Shown here piece after piece: positions 17,091 through 26,371 of a stretch of DNA of 64,000 bases; position 1 is the stretch's first letter; every line of letters starts with the position of its first letter. A program made the position numbers and the translations under genes. The DNA lies in assembly GCF_006491595.2 (NCBI RefSeq), contig NZ_VEVQ02000010.1:1-64000 (forward strand), given 5' to 3'. Origin of the DNA: Flavobacterium jejuense (GTDB taxonomy: Bacteria > Bacteroidota > Bacteroidia > Flavobacteriales > Flavobacteriaceae). The notes beneath the pieces are model-generated. The model worked only from the letters and a program-made list of their open reading frames with translations, was not told the DNA's origin and did not search any database.

Positions 17091-18224
17091 TTATTTTCTT
17101 TCAGAACTTATTATAGGGTTTGCTTCTATAAAATTGTAGCCAATATCAATTGTTTTTGTGGTAGTGTCATTGTAGTAGAATTTATAGTAACGACCGTCGG
17201 TTTCTATTTTACTAAAAAGAAAACCTTGATTCCCATTTCTATAAGAAAAGTATAAAGTATATTTTGTTTCAAAAGGTATAGTTGTTTCTTTACCTTTTTG
17301 TAATTCTAATTCTAGTAAAAAGAATTCAGAATTATATATTTTATGTTGTACTATACTGTTTTCAAAAGAAGGAAAATGAAGACGATTGTCAAGAATAAAA
17401 TTATAATCAATTTTATTCTTCACTTTTTGATATAAATAACTTAATTCATTATAAGCTGCATAAAAATCTATAGGAGCTCTTCTAGTGCAATCTTGTATAG
17501 TTTTAATAATTTTTCCATTTTTAACAAAGGTTATCGAGTTGTTTTGTGAATCTGGAGCAGTACATCGATAATTGTCTTTCATTTTCAATATATCAATTTC
17601 ATTAAATTTTTCAAATATTGGTTTAATAATATTTGAATTTAGTTGAGTTATGAAATCATCTTCACTAGTGTTAAAACCTAACCCTTTAAAATACATTGTT
17701 CCGTTTCTATTGATATAAGTTGTGTTTCTACCAGTTAATCCTAGACCAATATGATCTCTGTCAACAATTATGGCGTCATAAAGAGTTGAATCATTATAAA
17801 TAATAGTGTCTTTGACTAAGTCGTATTTATTTTGATTTTTATCTTCTAGGATTAAATTATTGTTGTTTAGTGTTTTGATTTGATATTTTATCCAAATGGA
17901 ATCTGCTAGATCCCAAAATTGTAATGTTGAATTTTTTACTTTATACTTTGTTTTTGTGCCTAGAAAACGTAAAGCAGTAATTTTCATATCTGTTTTTCTT
18001 CGGTCAAAATTCAATGTTTTCATTATTGTTGGAACATCTTCATAAAATCCAAACTTATATTCAAGTATACTATCGTTTAAGATATTTAAACCAAAGTTTT
18101 CATAATCATTATATTCATCGTTTAATTTTTCCTTTACTGCCCAATTACCTATCAAAGGATTCTTCTCTTCTTTTTTACAAGAAAATAAAATAAAAATTAC
18201 AAATATGTAGTAATAGTTTTTCAT
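17091..18224 (-). CDS. lipoprotein of unknown function
   Basis: The 377-residue product has a signal with LFSC and predicted lipidated Cys16, followed by KKEEKN. The first half looks like a lipocalin-type stress/weight domain (LIGNWAVKEKL, KYKVKNSTLQFWDLADS) and the second half has RNTTYINRNGTMYFKGLG and a long mixed segment. I do not recognise a named family. The gene starts 4 nt after the SpmA/SpmB-like gene in the same direction, so it is probably cotranscribed with it, though no functional link is evident. Confidence 0.7.
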   Translation of the reverse strand: MKNYYYIFVIFILFSCKKEEKNPLIGNWAVKEKLNDEYNDYENFGLNILNDSILEYKFGFYEDVPTIMKTLNFDRRKTDMKITALRFLGTKTKYKVKNSTLQFWDLADSIWIKYQIKTLNNNNLILEDKNQNKYDLVKDTIIYNDSTLYDAIIVDRDHIGLGLTGRNTTYINRNGTMYFKGLGFNTSEDDFITQLNSNIIKPIFEKFNEIDILKMKDNYRCTAPDSQNNSITFVKNGKIIKTIQDCTRRAPIDFYAAYNELSYLYQKVKNKIDYNFILDNRLHFPSFENSIVQHKIYNSEFFLLELELQKGKETTIPFETKYTLYFSYRNGNQGFLFSKIETDGRYYKFYYNDTTTKTIDIGYNFIEANPIISSERK

Positions 18225-18228
18225 CTAA

Positions 18229-19668
18229 CTAAAAAAACCAACTTGCTACCAAAACTCCAGTAATTACACAGATTAAATCCACTAAAAGCATCATGCCAAG
18301 TGTATAACGCGTGTTTTTAATACTCACTGAACCAAAATAAACTGCAATAACATAAAAAGTGGTTTCTGCACTACATTGAAAAATACAACTTAAACGTCCT
18401 GCGAAAGAATCAGGACCAAAAGTTCTCATGGCATCAATCATAAATCCTCTTGAACCACCTGAGCTAAATGGTCTTAACAGAGCTACTGGTAGCGAATCTG
18501 TTATTTCTTTTGTTACACCCATATGCGAAAAGATAAAAGAGATTCCGTAGCTGATAATTTCGAATAAACCACTGTTTCGTAGTAAAGAAATTGCAACAAG
18601 CATTCCCATTACATAAGGAAAAATCATTACTCCTGTTTTTAAACCGTTATTTGCCCCTACGACAAAGGTGTCAAACATAGTCGTTTTCTGTTCGTTAAAT
18701 TTTTTCTCATGAATAAAAGAAAAAATTAAAGTAAACCCAATAATGGCTAATAATAAAACACCTGATAAATTAGCTGTAAAATAATTTTTACCTATTAAGT
18801 CTAAAGTGTTAACATAAAACAACAAACCAATAATAGCTCCAATTAATCCCATTAAAACGGCTAAAAGCGAAACACTTTTAAAATTGATTTTTTGTTTCAT
18901 TCCAACTAATAAAAAGGCAGCAATTGTGCCTACAAAAGAAGTGATAATACAAGGTAACATGACGTCAGCTGGATTTGCTGCATTTTCAGCAGCGCGATAA
19001 CCAATAATAGAGGTTGGAATCAATGTCAAGCCTGCCGCATGCAAACACATGAACATGATTTGAGCATCACTGGCCTTGTCCTTGTCTTCATTTAATTCTT
19101 GCAAACTTTGCATAGCTTTTAAACCAAAAGGAGTAGCTGCAGAATCTAGCCCTAAGAAATTAGCTGCAAAATTTAATGTCATATAAGATATGGATTCATG
19201 ATCTTTTGGAAGTGAAGGAAATACTTTTGCAAACATGGGGCTTAATTTCTTAGCTAATTTTTCAGAGGCACCTGAAATGATTAATAACTCCATGATGCCA
19301 CAAAAGAAGGATAGATAAGCAATTAATGGTAATATTAAGTCTAATAAACTACTTTTTGCCATAGGTAACAATCCATCAGATTGTTGAATGCCGCTGTAAA
19401 TTTTTACAGTTTGTTTGTTGTAAATGTAAATTGTGTCTGTTGCCGTTTTGGCTGTCTTAACTATAAATGTATTGTTTTTTGATGTGGTGATTGAATCTTG
19501 TACAAATTGGGGAATATCCTTTAAATATTTTTCTGATATTAAAATTGGTTCTCCTTGTTTACCATTTAAAACATAATCTATAGAGTAATAATTGTTAGTA
19601 AATAAACCAATTATAATAAATGCAATAGAAGAAACGAAAATTGCTAACCAAAATCTACTTAAAACCAT
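18229..19668 (-). CDS. SpmA/SpmB-like fused nucleoside-recognition (Gate) membrane protein
   Basis: The 479-residue polytopic protein joins two Gate domains, corresponding to SpmA and SpmB of spore formers. There is an N-terminal TM, a loop of about 80 residues, then multiple membrane segments. Conserved motifs are LNFAANFLGLDSAATPFGLK, MFMCLHAAGLTLIPTSIIGY and RPFSSGGSRGFMIDAM, plus FQCSAETTFYVIAVYFGSV near the end. Non-sporulating Bacteroidota carry this fusion as a common gene; a transport role is assumed but the substrate is unknown. Located in the inner membrane. The preceding divergent region holds the protease gene at 19871. Confidence 0.85.
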   Translation of the reverse strand: MVLSRFWLAIFVSSIAFIIIGLFTNNYYSIDYVLNGKQGEPILISEKYLKDIPQFVQDSITTSKNNTFIVKTAKTATDTIYIYNKQTVKIYSGIQQSDGLLPMAKSSLLDLILPLIAYLSFFCGIMELLIISGASEKLAKKLSPMFAKVFPSLPKDHESISYMTLNFAANFLGLDSAATPFGLKAMQSLQELNEDKDKASDAQIMFMCLHAAGLTLIPTSIIGYRAAENAANPADVMLPCIITSFVGTIAAFLLVGMKQKINFKSVSLLAVLMGLIGAIIGLLFYVNTLDLIGKNYFTANLSGVLLLAIIGFTLIFSFIHEKKFNEQKTTMFDTFVVGANNGLKTGVMIFPYVMGMLVAISLLRNSGLFEIISYGISFIFSHMGVTKEITDSLPVALLRPFSSGGSRGFMIDAMRTFGPDSFAGRLSCIFQCSAETTFYVIAVYFGSVSIKNTRYTLGMMLLVDLICVITGVLVASWFF

Positions 19669-19833
19669 AAAATTGAATTTTTGTAAATATACAATTTATG
19701 AAATAAGTTTTTCAAAACATTTAGTTGGTAAAATATACTATTGGTTTTGCTCTTATGTTTTGTTTTTTAACTTTATTTATTGAGTAATAAGTGTTAATAT
19801 TGATTAATATTAATTTAATTATAAAAAAAAACA

Positions 19834-19841
19834 TAAATTTG
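19834..19841 (+). promoter_or_regulatory. candidate -7 element for the S8 protease gene
   Basis: TAAATTTG matches TAnnTTTG, 29 nt before the start codon. I see no good -33 element at normal spacing, so the call is tentative. Confidence 0.4.
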
Positions 19842-19870
19842 TTCACTTTACAAAATTAAATTATCAAATA

Positions 19871-22825
19871 ATGAGATTAAAATTACTAAAAACCACATTA
19901 TTGATTTTGTTAACATGTACTTGTTTTTCTCAAAATAAAGAAGATGTTTCTAAGATCATAAAGAATTATGATATTCAAAAAATAAAGGAAAAGATTACTT
20001 ATTTTGAGAACATAGAAAAAAAAGAAAAAGAAATTGCAATTAAGAAAGCAAATGAAATGGGATGGCCAATTTTTGTTTATGGAGAAAATGGTTCTTTTCA
20101 AGAATTGATGAAATTAACTCCAGATGGTTTTCCTATTTATTATTCTACTACTAATGCAAATGCAGCTAAATCTACAAGAGCTGTTCATTTAAATTCAGGG
20201 GGAAGTTTAGGATTAAATTTGAATGGACAAGGAATGGTTGCTAGAGTTTGGGATGGAGGAACAGTAAGACGCTCCCATACTTTATTTGAAGGAAGAGTAA
20301 CTACTGTAGACGATCCTTCAGGAACAACATATACTTCACACGGTACTCATGTAACTGGAACTGTAATTGCTTCAAACTCTTCAGCTACTGCTAGAGGTAT
20401 GGCTTATCAAGCTACAGCTAGAACATTCAACTGGACAAATGATGAAAGTGAAGCTACTAGTGAAGTTTTAGGAGGTATGTTAATTTCAAATCATTCTTAT
20501 GGTGTACCAATTACAAGCGAAACGGGAGATGTTTTACCAGCTTGGTATATTGGTGCTTATACAAGTGCTGCAAGAGACTGGGATGAAATTGCTTATTTGG
20601 CACCCTATTATTTAACTGTTATGTCTGCGGGAAATGAGGGAAATAGTAATGCTAATTCTAATCCTATTGCAGCGGGTTTTGATAAATTAACAGGAGATAA
20701 AACATCTAAGAATACATTAATAGTAGCTAATGCTCAAGATGCAGTTGTGACAGGTGACGGAACCTTAATAAATGTAAGTATAAACTCTTCAAGTAGTCAA
20801 GGTCCAACTGATGACAGAAGAATTAAACCAGATATTACTGGAAACGGAACTTCATTAACTTCTACAACAAGTTCGTCTGATGTTGCTACGGCAATTTTGA
20901 CAGGTACTTCAATGGCAAGTCCAAATGTAGCAGGTACTTTACTTTTATTACAACAACATTATAAAAATGTGACCAATAGATTTATGAAAGCAGCTACTTT
21001 AAAGGGTTTAGCTTGTCATACAGCAGATGATGCAGGTAATGTTGGTCCAGATGCTAAATTCGGTTGGGGATTATTAAATGCAAAGAAAGCAGCACAAACA
21101 ATAACTAATAACGGACTTGATTCGTGGGTTTCAGAAGAAAATTTATCTCAAGGTGAAACTTTTACTATGAGTTTTGTTTCTGATGGAGGTTCAAACAATC
21201 CTTTAATTGCTTCAATAACATGGACTGATGTTCCTGGTTTAGCAAAGAATAATGCTGTAGAAAATGAAGCAACTCCAGCTTTGGTTAATAACTTAGATAT
21301 AAAAGTTACTAAAGATGGTGTAACTTATTATCCATGGAGATTACAAGCTGATCCAAATAGTTTAGCAACAAGGGTAGATGATAATGATGTAGATAATGTA
21401 GAACAAATAAAAATTGATAATCCTTCAGCAGGTGAATATTTAATAACAGTTACACACAAAGGTAATTTGACTAATGGAAATCAAGACTTTTCATTTATTG
21501 TGACTGGTGCGAGTTCTGATTTTTCATTAATATCAAAATCGGATGATTTGGTAGTATGTAATAATCAAAATGCTGTTTATGAGTTTGATTATAAACAAAT
21601 AGGATCTGGAACAACTACTTTTTCTGCAACTGGTTTACCAGTAGGATCGAATGCAGTCTTTAGTCCAACAAGTTTAAGTGCTGATGGAGCGGTTACAATG
21701 ACTGTAACTGGATTAACAAATGCTCAACCTGGAGATTATTCTGTAAGTATTGTTGGGAATAATGGTTTAGAATCTGAAACAAGAACAAAACAATTAAAAT
21801 TGTATTCTACTATTTTTCAAACTAATTTATTAATATCTCCTGCTAATAATCAAAATCCAGTTGCTACAGCAGTAACTCTTGATTGGGAAGATGATGTAAA
21901 TGTTGAATCTTTTAATTTGCAAGTTGCTACAGATTCAAATTTCAATACTCTAATAGTAAACCAATCAAATATTTTAACTTCAGAGTATGACTTAACTAAT
22001 TTGTCAGAAGATACTGTTTATTATTGGAGAGTTATTTCTACTAATAGATGTGGTACGATTACTCCTGCGAGTACAACAGTTTTCAGTTTTAGAACGGGTG
22101 TTGTAACTTGTGGTTATTCATTTTCAGCAACTGACTTTTCAAATGCTAACATTGCTAGTACTGCAAATAGTACAGGATTAGTGCCTATTCAAGTAACAGG
22201 TGGCTTAGTTATAGGAGATATAAATGTGGTTTTAGATATTTCACATACTTATATTCAAGATGCAACTTATTATTTAGAAGGACCAGCCTCTATAGGTAGC
22301 CCAATAGTAACTTTGTTTGATCAACCTTGTGGTGATAATGACGATATAAATTGTACTCTAGACGATTTAGGTGGTAATTTTATATGTGATCCAATTGCTC
22401 CAGCTATTTCTGGAGTTGTGAAACCTTTAGAAAACCTAAGTACATTAAACGGATTAAATGCTGACGGTACTTGGATATTGAGAGTTGTTGATCCTTTTAA
22501 TGGAGATGGTGGTTCTATAAATGGAGTTACGTTGTTAATTTGTAATATAGAACAATCATTAAGTAATGCTACTAATGAGTTTTCTTCTAATATTAATGTG
22601 TATCCAAATCCTGCAAATACAAGTATCACTATTTCATTAAAATCTAATTTATCAGGTAACACAAATTATACTTTGTATGATTTAAGAGGTAGAGTAATAG
22701 TTGAAAAAGAAGATACAACTTCTATGGTTCGTTTGAATACTGAGAATTTAGTTGAAGGAGTTTATTTATTGTCAATTAAAAATGGAAATGATAAAACAAC
22801 TAAAAAAATAATTATAAAAAGATAA
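19871..22825 (+). CDS. secreted S8 (subtilisin-like) protease with P-domain and T9SS sorting domain
   Basis: The 984-residue precursor has a signal peptide ending near TCFSQN, then a short helical pro-region. The catalytic triad is visible: Asp128 in VWDGG, His157 in SHGTHVTG, and Ser347 in GTSMASPNVAG. After the protease domain come a beta-sandwich, an Ig-like/fibronectin-like region (about 650-750), a proprotein-convertase P-domain (IQVTGGLVIGDINVVLDISH, WILRVVDPFNGDGG) and a C-terminal type A T9SS sorting domain (NVYPNPANTSITISL to KKIIIKR). It should be secreted or displayed on the surface. It is monocistronic and bounded by a strong terminator. Confidence 0.93.
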   Translation: MRLKLLKTTLLILLTCTCFSQNKEDVSKIIKNYDIQKIKEKITYFENIEKKEKEIAIKKANEMGWPIFVYGENGSFQELMKLTPDGFPIYYSTTNANAAKSTRAVHLNSGGSLGLNLNGQGMVARVWDGGTVRRSHTLFEGRVTTVDDPSGTTYTSHGTHVTGTVIASNSSATARGMAYQATARTFNWTNDESEATSEVLGGMLISNHSYGVPITSETGDVLPAWYIGAYTSAARDWDEIAYLAPYYLTVMSAGNEGNSNANSNPIAAGFDKLTGDKTSKNTLIVANAQDAVVTGDGTLINVSINSSSSQGPTDDRRIKPDITGNGTSLTSTTSSSDVATAILTGTSMASPNVAGTLLLLQQHYKNVTNRFMKAATLKGLACHTADDAGNVGPDAKFGWGLLNAKKAAQTITNNGLDSWVSEENLSQGETFTMSFVSDGGSNNPLIASITWTDVPGLAKNNAVENEATPALVNNLDIKVTKDGVTYYPWRLQADPNSLATRVDDNDVDNVEQIKIDNPSAGEYLITVTHKGNLTNGNQDFSFIVTGASSDFSLISKSDDLVVCNNQNAVYEFDYKQIGSGTTTFSATGLPVGSNAVFSPTSLSADGAVTMTVTGLTNAQPGDYSVSIVGNNGLESETRTKQLKLYSTIFQTNLLISPANNQNPVATAVTLDWEDDVNVESFNLQVATDSNFNTLIVNQSNILTSEYDLTNLSEDTVYYWRVISTNRCGTITPASTTVFSFRTGVVTCGYSFSATDFSNANIASTANSTGLVPIQVTGGLVIGDINVVLDISHTYIQDATYYLEGPASIGSPIVTLFDQPCGDNDDINCTLDDLGGNFICDPIAPAISGVVKPLENLSTLNGLNADGTWILRVVDPFNGDGGSINGVTLLICNIEQSLSNATNEFSSNINVYPNPANTSITISLKSNLSGNTNYTLYDLRGRVIVEKEDTTSMVRLNTENLVEGVYLLSIKNGNDKTTKKIIIKR

Positions 22826-22846
22826 ATTTTTATTTATAGTAGTAAT

Positions 22847-22883
22847 AAAAAAGGAGTTAGTTTAAAAAACTAACTCCTTTTTT
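22847..22883. terminator. bidirectional terminator between S8 protease and exonuclease genes
   Basis: AAAAAAGGAGTTAGTTT (22847-22863) and AAACTAACTCCTTTTTT (22867-22883) are a perfect 17-bp inverted repeat with a 3-nt loop. Its right arm reaches the stop codon of the minus-strand gene. Confidence 0.88.
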
Positions 22884-23595
22884 ATACATGAATAATTTCA
22901 TCATCAATTAACAAATCTTCTCTTCTAAAACGTAAAAATATTTGTGCCACAGCGATTACATCTTTTTCGCAGTAGGTAATAATTCTATCGATGTCTTTTT
23001 CAATGTAAAAAACATGAGCCACTTCACTACCATCAATATCGTCTTTCGGAGAAGGTACATTTAAAACTTTGGTTAGTAGTTTTAAAGAAGTAAAATGTTT
23101 GTAATCTCCAAATTTCCATAATTCTAAGGTATCAAGATGAGGGACTTCCCAAGGTTTTTTACCAAATAAATTTAATTTATCAGGTAATGCCACTTGATTA
23201 ATAATCATTCTGCGAGCCATAAAAGGGATGTCGAATTCTTTAGCATTATGACCACACAAGACATGTTGTGGTTGATTGAAATGATTGTTTAGTAAGTTTG
23301 AAAAATCTTGAAGAATTTTCTTTTCTTCTCCCCAAAAGCTGGTCACTCTAAAATTTCTAATGTCTGCTTTGTTAGTAAAATACCCTACTGAAATAGTAAT
23401 AATCTTACCAAATTCAGCCCAAATACCGGCTCTCTCATAAAAGTCTTCCGCTGAAACTTCATCTCTTCTTTGATATTGCGTTTTATTTTCCCAAAGTTTC
23501 TTAGTTTCTTCATCCATTCCTAAATAACTATCATACTCTGGAACAGTTTCAATATCTAAGAAAAGTATATTGTTGAGGTTTATTTTTTCAATCAT
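22882..23595 (-). CDS. predicted 3'-5' exonuclease, PolB-like (RNase H fold)
   Basis: The 237-residue protein opens with the ExoI motif FLDIETVPE (Asp14, Glu16), has LCGHNAKEFDIPFMARRM as the ExoII-like region, and ends with ITYCEKDVIAVAQIFLRF (ExoIII-like Asp). This is the stand-alone exonuclease related to the proofreading domain of family B polymerases, common in Bacteroidota. It is cytoplasmic and probably processes DNA or RNA 3' ends. The start lies 4 nt after the stop of the serine hydrolase gene, so the two form an operon. Confidence 0.82.
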   Translation of the reverse strand: MIEKINLNNILFLDIETVPEYDSYLGMDEETKKLWENKTQYQRRDEVSAEDFYERAGIWAEFGKIITISVGYFTNKADIRNFRVTSFWGEEKKILQDFSNLLNNHFNQPQHVLCGHNAKEFDIPFMARRMIINQVALPDKLNLFGKKPWEVPHLDTLELWKFGDYKHFTSLKLLTKVLNVPSPKDDIDGSEVAHVFYIEKDIDRIITYCEKDVIAVAQIFLRFRREDLLIDDEIIHV

Positions 23596-23599
23596 AGAT

Positions 23600-24757
23600 T
23601 TATTTTCTTTTGGCTAGTATTTTATAGGATTCCTCAACATAAGTGTATAAATCATTGCTATGAGGATCTGTAGTGGTTTGTAGTCCTTTTAAATGTCCTA
23701 AACGAACAATGATTAAGTTGTCTTCAGGAATGACAATAACAAATTGCCCCAAGTGGCCTCTTAAATAAAAAAGTTTTTTGTTATTGATGGTATGCATCCA
23801 AAAACCATAGCCATATTCAGGACTTTCTGGAAAGCGAGGAGTAATACATTTTTGCACAAATGTGGAATCTAAAATTTGATTACCATCCCATTTTCCATTA
23901 TTTAAATATAGTTTACCTAAACGGGCAAAATCTCTTGCGTTACTTGCAATACAACAATATGCTTTTTCAATTCCATCAGGTTCATGGTCTAATTGCCATA
24001 AGGCATTATTCTCAGCGCCTAATGGTTGCCAAAAGTTTTTAGAAACATAATCAGAAATATATTCACCAGTTGCTTTTTCAATACACATGGCTAATAATTG
24101 AGTAGCGCCACTTAAGTATTTGAAAGACTGTCCTGGTTTTTCATTAATTTCTAAGCCTAATATTACTTTTTTTAGATTATTATCAAAATAGGCTCTAGTA
24201 ACAATTGAAAACGGACTGTAATATTTTTCATCCCAACTTAACCCAGAAGCCATTGAAGATAAATCACCAACAGTAACTTCTTTAGCAAAATCACCTTTAA
24301 GTTCAGGGAAAAAATCTATTACTTTTTGATCTAGGTTTTTTATTTTCCCTTCCATAATTGCTTTTCCTAAAGCCATGGTGATAACGCTTTTTGCCATTGA
24401 AAACGAGTTGGATTTGGAGTCTTTAGTATAGTTATCAAAATAACTTTCATGAACTATACTGTCATTTTGAATGATTAAAAATGCGACAGTTTTTAGTTCT
24501 CTATGAGTGTTTTCTAACGTTTCTGTTGCAGGTATAGTGTTGTAATCTTTGGATATGTTCCAAGGTTGTGCAATTCCTTTTTTTATTTCTCTATTCGGAA
24601 AATGAGTATAATCTTCTAAAAAGGCTGTTGTATACCCTCTAAAATAAATTGTTCTTACTGCTCTTAAAAGATAATCTACATCAAAAATGTACATTAATAT
24701 AATAATGGATACAAGAATTATTGTAAACCATTTAAAGAATTTTGTTAGGAATTTCAT
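23600..24757 (-). CDS. membrane-anchored serine hydrolase (beta-lactamase/class C family)
   Basis: The 385-residue protein has one N-terminal TM (about residues 10-27) and a periplasmic beta-lactamase-fold domain. The SxxK motif is SMAK in SFSMAKSVITMALG; the YxN-like motif is KYLSG, and a C-terminal RGHLGQ segment takes the place of KTG. Proteins of this group are usually peptidases or esterases and not resistance enzymes, so substrate is left open. It is followed 4 nt later by the exonuclease gene. Confidence 0.82.
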   Translation of the reverse strand: MKFLTKFFKWFTIILVSIIILMYIFDVDYLLRAVRTIYFRGYTTAFLEDYTHFPNREIKKGIAQPWNISKDYNTIPATETLENTHRELKTVAFLIIQNDSIVHESYFDNYTKDSKSNSFSMAKSVITMALGKAIMEGKIKNLDQKVIDFFPELKGDFAKEVTVGDLSSMASGLSWDEKYYSPFSIVTRAYFDNNLKKVILGLEINEKPGQSFKYLSGATQLLAMCIEKATGEYISDYVSKNFWQPLGAENNALWQLDHEPDGIEKAYCCIASNARDFARLGKLYLNNGKWDGNQILDSTFVQKCITPRFPESPEYGYGFWMHTINNKKLFYLRGHLGQFVIVIPEDNLIIVRLGHLKGLQTTTDPHSNDLYTYVEESYKILAKRK

Positions 24758-25206
24758 GTTTAGTTTATAGAATTATAAGTATAAAAGTAAGGAAAAATGT
24801 TTTTAAAATTTAATTATGAAGCAACCTTTTCTAGATAAATTAATCATATGTAAAAAAAGAGTGTTTCATATGAAGAAATTTACTATTCTGTTTTTGTTTT
24901 GTTTTCTGTTTTATATAGTCATGAATATTTTAAAGAGAATATTTTTTTTAATAAAAAAACAATAAAAATTTACGATGATTCTAATGTATGAATTGGATTT
25001 GTTTAAAAGGATATTTTACTTTTATTAGTATATGGAAGGAATTTCTTATAATTATCAAGTACTTTATAATTAGTTTAAAGTAACGTGATTAAAATTATAT
25101 TTAAAATCAGAGATTAAAGTTAGTGTTCTGATGCTAGTCAATTTGTGGAATTGAAATATTCAATATAGTAACAAACATATTAGTTTGTAATGGAAATTAT
25201 TAGGTT
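24758..25206. other. non-coding stretch with decayed short reading frames
   Basis: About 450 bases of very AT-rich DNA without a supported gene. A 31-codon frame at 24870-24965 encodes a hydrophobic signal-like peptide (MKKFTILFLFCFLFYIVM), and a 17-codon frame follows near 24974. They look like the remains of a secreted protein gene. I see no RNA gene, clear hairpin or promoter. Confidence 0.4.
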
Positions 25207-25677
25207 TTAAAATAGACTTTGCTGTTTTATTGGGTTTTCATGATCTAATAACCATTTTTTTCGCCACAATCCCCCTGCGTAACCTGTAAGCGAACCATCT
25301 GAGCCTATTACCCGATGACAAGGGATTACAATCCAAAGGGGATTTTTTCCATTTGCTGAAGCTACAGCTCGTATAGCTTTGACATCTCCAAGAGTTTTGG
25401 ATAGTTCTAAATATGAAACTGTTTTTCCGTATGGGATTTCGAGAAGTGCCTTCCACACTTTTTGCTGAAAATCTGTTCCTTTAGTGTTTAATTCAAAATT
25501 AAACTGCTTTCTTTTTCCTTCAAAATATTCTTTTAATTGATTTACAGCTTCTTTTAATTCTAAAGGTATCTTTTTTGATATTTCTCCTTCTTCATTAATA
25601 GATATTAATGAGATTCCATTTTCGTCTCCTTTTATTTTAGCTGTTCCTAAGGGTGTATTTATAAATACTGTTTGCAT
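25207..25677 (-). CDS. ogt: methylated-DNA--protein-cysteine methyltransferase
   Basis: The 156-residue suicide enzyme repairs O6-alkylguanine by transferring the alkyl group to its own cysteine. The active-site motif is IPCHRVIGSDGSLTGYAGG with acceptor Cys120, and the HTH DNA-binding segment (VWKALLEIPYGKTVSY, IRAVASANGKNP) is complete. No Ada N-terminal domain is present, so this is the constitutive Ogt type. It reads away from the DUF1573 gene after a terminator. Confidence 0.92.
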   Translation of the reverse strand: MQTVFINTPLGTAKIKGDENGISLISINEEGEISKKIPLELKEAVNQLKEYFEGKRKQFNFELNTKGTDFQQKVWKALLEIPYGKTVSYLELSKTLGDVKAIRAVASANGKNPLWIVIPCHRVIGSDGSLTGYAGGLWRKKWLLDHENPIKQQSLF

Positions 25678-25690
25678 TGTATAAATATAA

Positions 25691-25719
25691 AAAAACCATC
25701 TTATTAAAAGATGGTTTTT
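25691..25719 (-). terminator. terminator of the DUF1573 gene
   Basis: AAAAACCATCTT (25691-25702) and AAGATGGTTTTT (25708-25719) form a perfect 12-bp stem with a 5-nt loop; on the minus strand the stem is followed by a T-run. Confidence 0.82.
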
Positions 25720-25751
25720 CGTAAGTAAGATATAAAAAAATTGTTGTTTTC

Positions 25752-26228
25752 TTATTTGAACATAACTGATTTCTCTTCTTTTTTCTCCTCAGTTTTTACT
25801 TTACCTTTAATGATTAACACTTTAGGTGCAGCTCCTTCTTCACTAGTAGTAACCGTTACTGTTTTTGTAAAATTTCCAGGAGATGCTGCGTTATAAGTAG
25901 CAGTAATACTTCCTTTTTCACCTGGTTTAATAGGTGTTTTTGTGTAATTTGCAGCTGTACAACCACATGATGGTTTTACGTTTGTAATTAATATTGTTTC
26001 TTTTGTTGTATTTGTAAATGTAAATTCATAAGAAGCAGGTTTTCCTTTTTCAATTTCACCAAATTCGTGAGTTTCAGTTTCCCATTTCATAGCAGAAGCT
26101 TTTGTTTGAGCAGCAGCAGGAGCTACTGTGCTTGGAGCTTTGCTTATGGCTTTTTTTGCTTCTACTGCTTGTGCAAAAGATAGAGAACAAATGAATAATG
26201 CAACAATTGATAGTTTAAGCGTTTTCAT
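25752..26228 (-). CDS. DUF1573 domain secreted protein
   Basis: The 158-residue product has a signal peptide ending near SFAQA, a low-complexity Ala/Lys/Pro linker, and a DUF1573 Ig-like domain (about residues 50-140) with the hallmark VKPSCGCT and IKPGEKGSITATYN. A charged KTEEKKEEK tail follows. DUF1573 proteins are abundant periplasmic or surface proteins in Bacteroidota with no agreed function; the CGC motif suggests a redox or metal site. It has its own terminator, so it is probably monocistronic. Confidence 0.85.
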   Translation of the reverse strand: MKTLKLSIVALFICSLSFAQAVEAKKAISKAPSTVAPAAAQTKASAMKWETETHEFGEIEKGKPASYEFTFTNTTKETILITNVKPSCGCTAANYTKTPIKPGEKGSITATYNAASPGNFTKTVTVTTSEEGAAPKVLIIKGKVKTEEKKEEKSVMFK

Positions 26229-26257
26229 ATTAAGTGTTTTTGTAATTAATTGATACG

Positions 26258-26265
26258 CAAATTTA
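26258..26265 (-). promoter_or_regulatory. candidate -7 element for the DUF1573 gene
   Basis: On the minus strand this reads TAAATTTG, matching TAnnTTTG, 29 nt before the start. No clear -33 element is seen. Confidence 0.4.
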
Positions 26266-26371
26266 AAAAGTAATAGTAACTTTGTTGTTAACTAATGTGT
26301 AATGATTGTTAATGACTTGTTAATGGCGTTTAACAAATGGACTTAATTCGTACCATTACAAAAAAAATAAA

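Noticed and set aside
23600..24757. Beta-lactam resistance enzyme
   Set aside because: SxxK serine hydrolases with an N-terminal anchor are mostly peptidases or esterases; KTG is replaced by RGH and there is no resistance context.
24870..24965. 31-codon signal-like reading frame
   Set aside because: No promoter or ribosome site and too short for a mature protein; reported only as part of the non-coding stretch.
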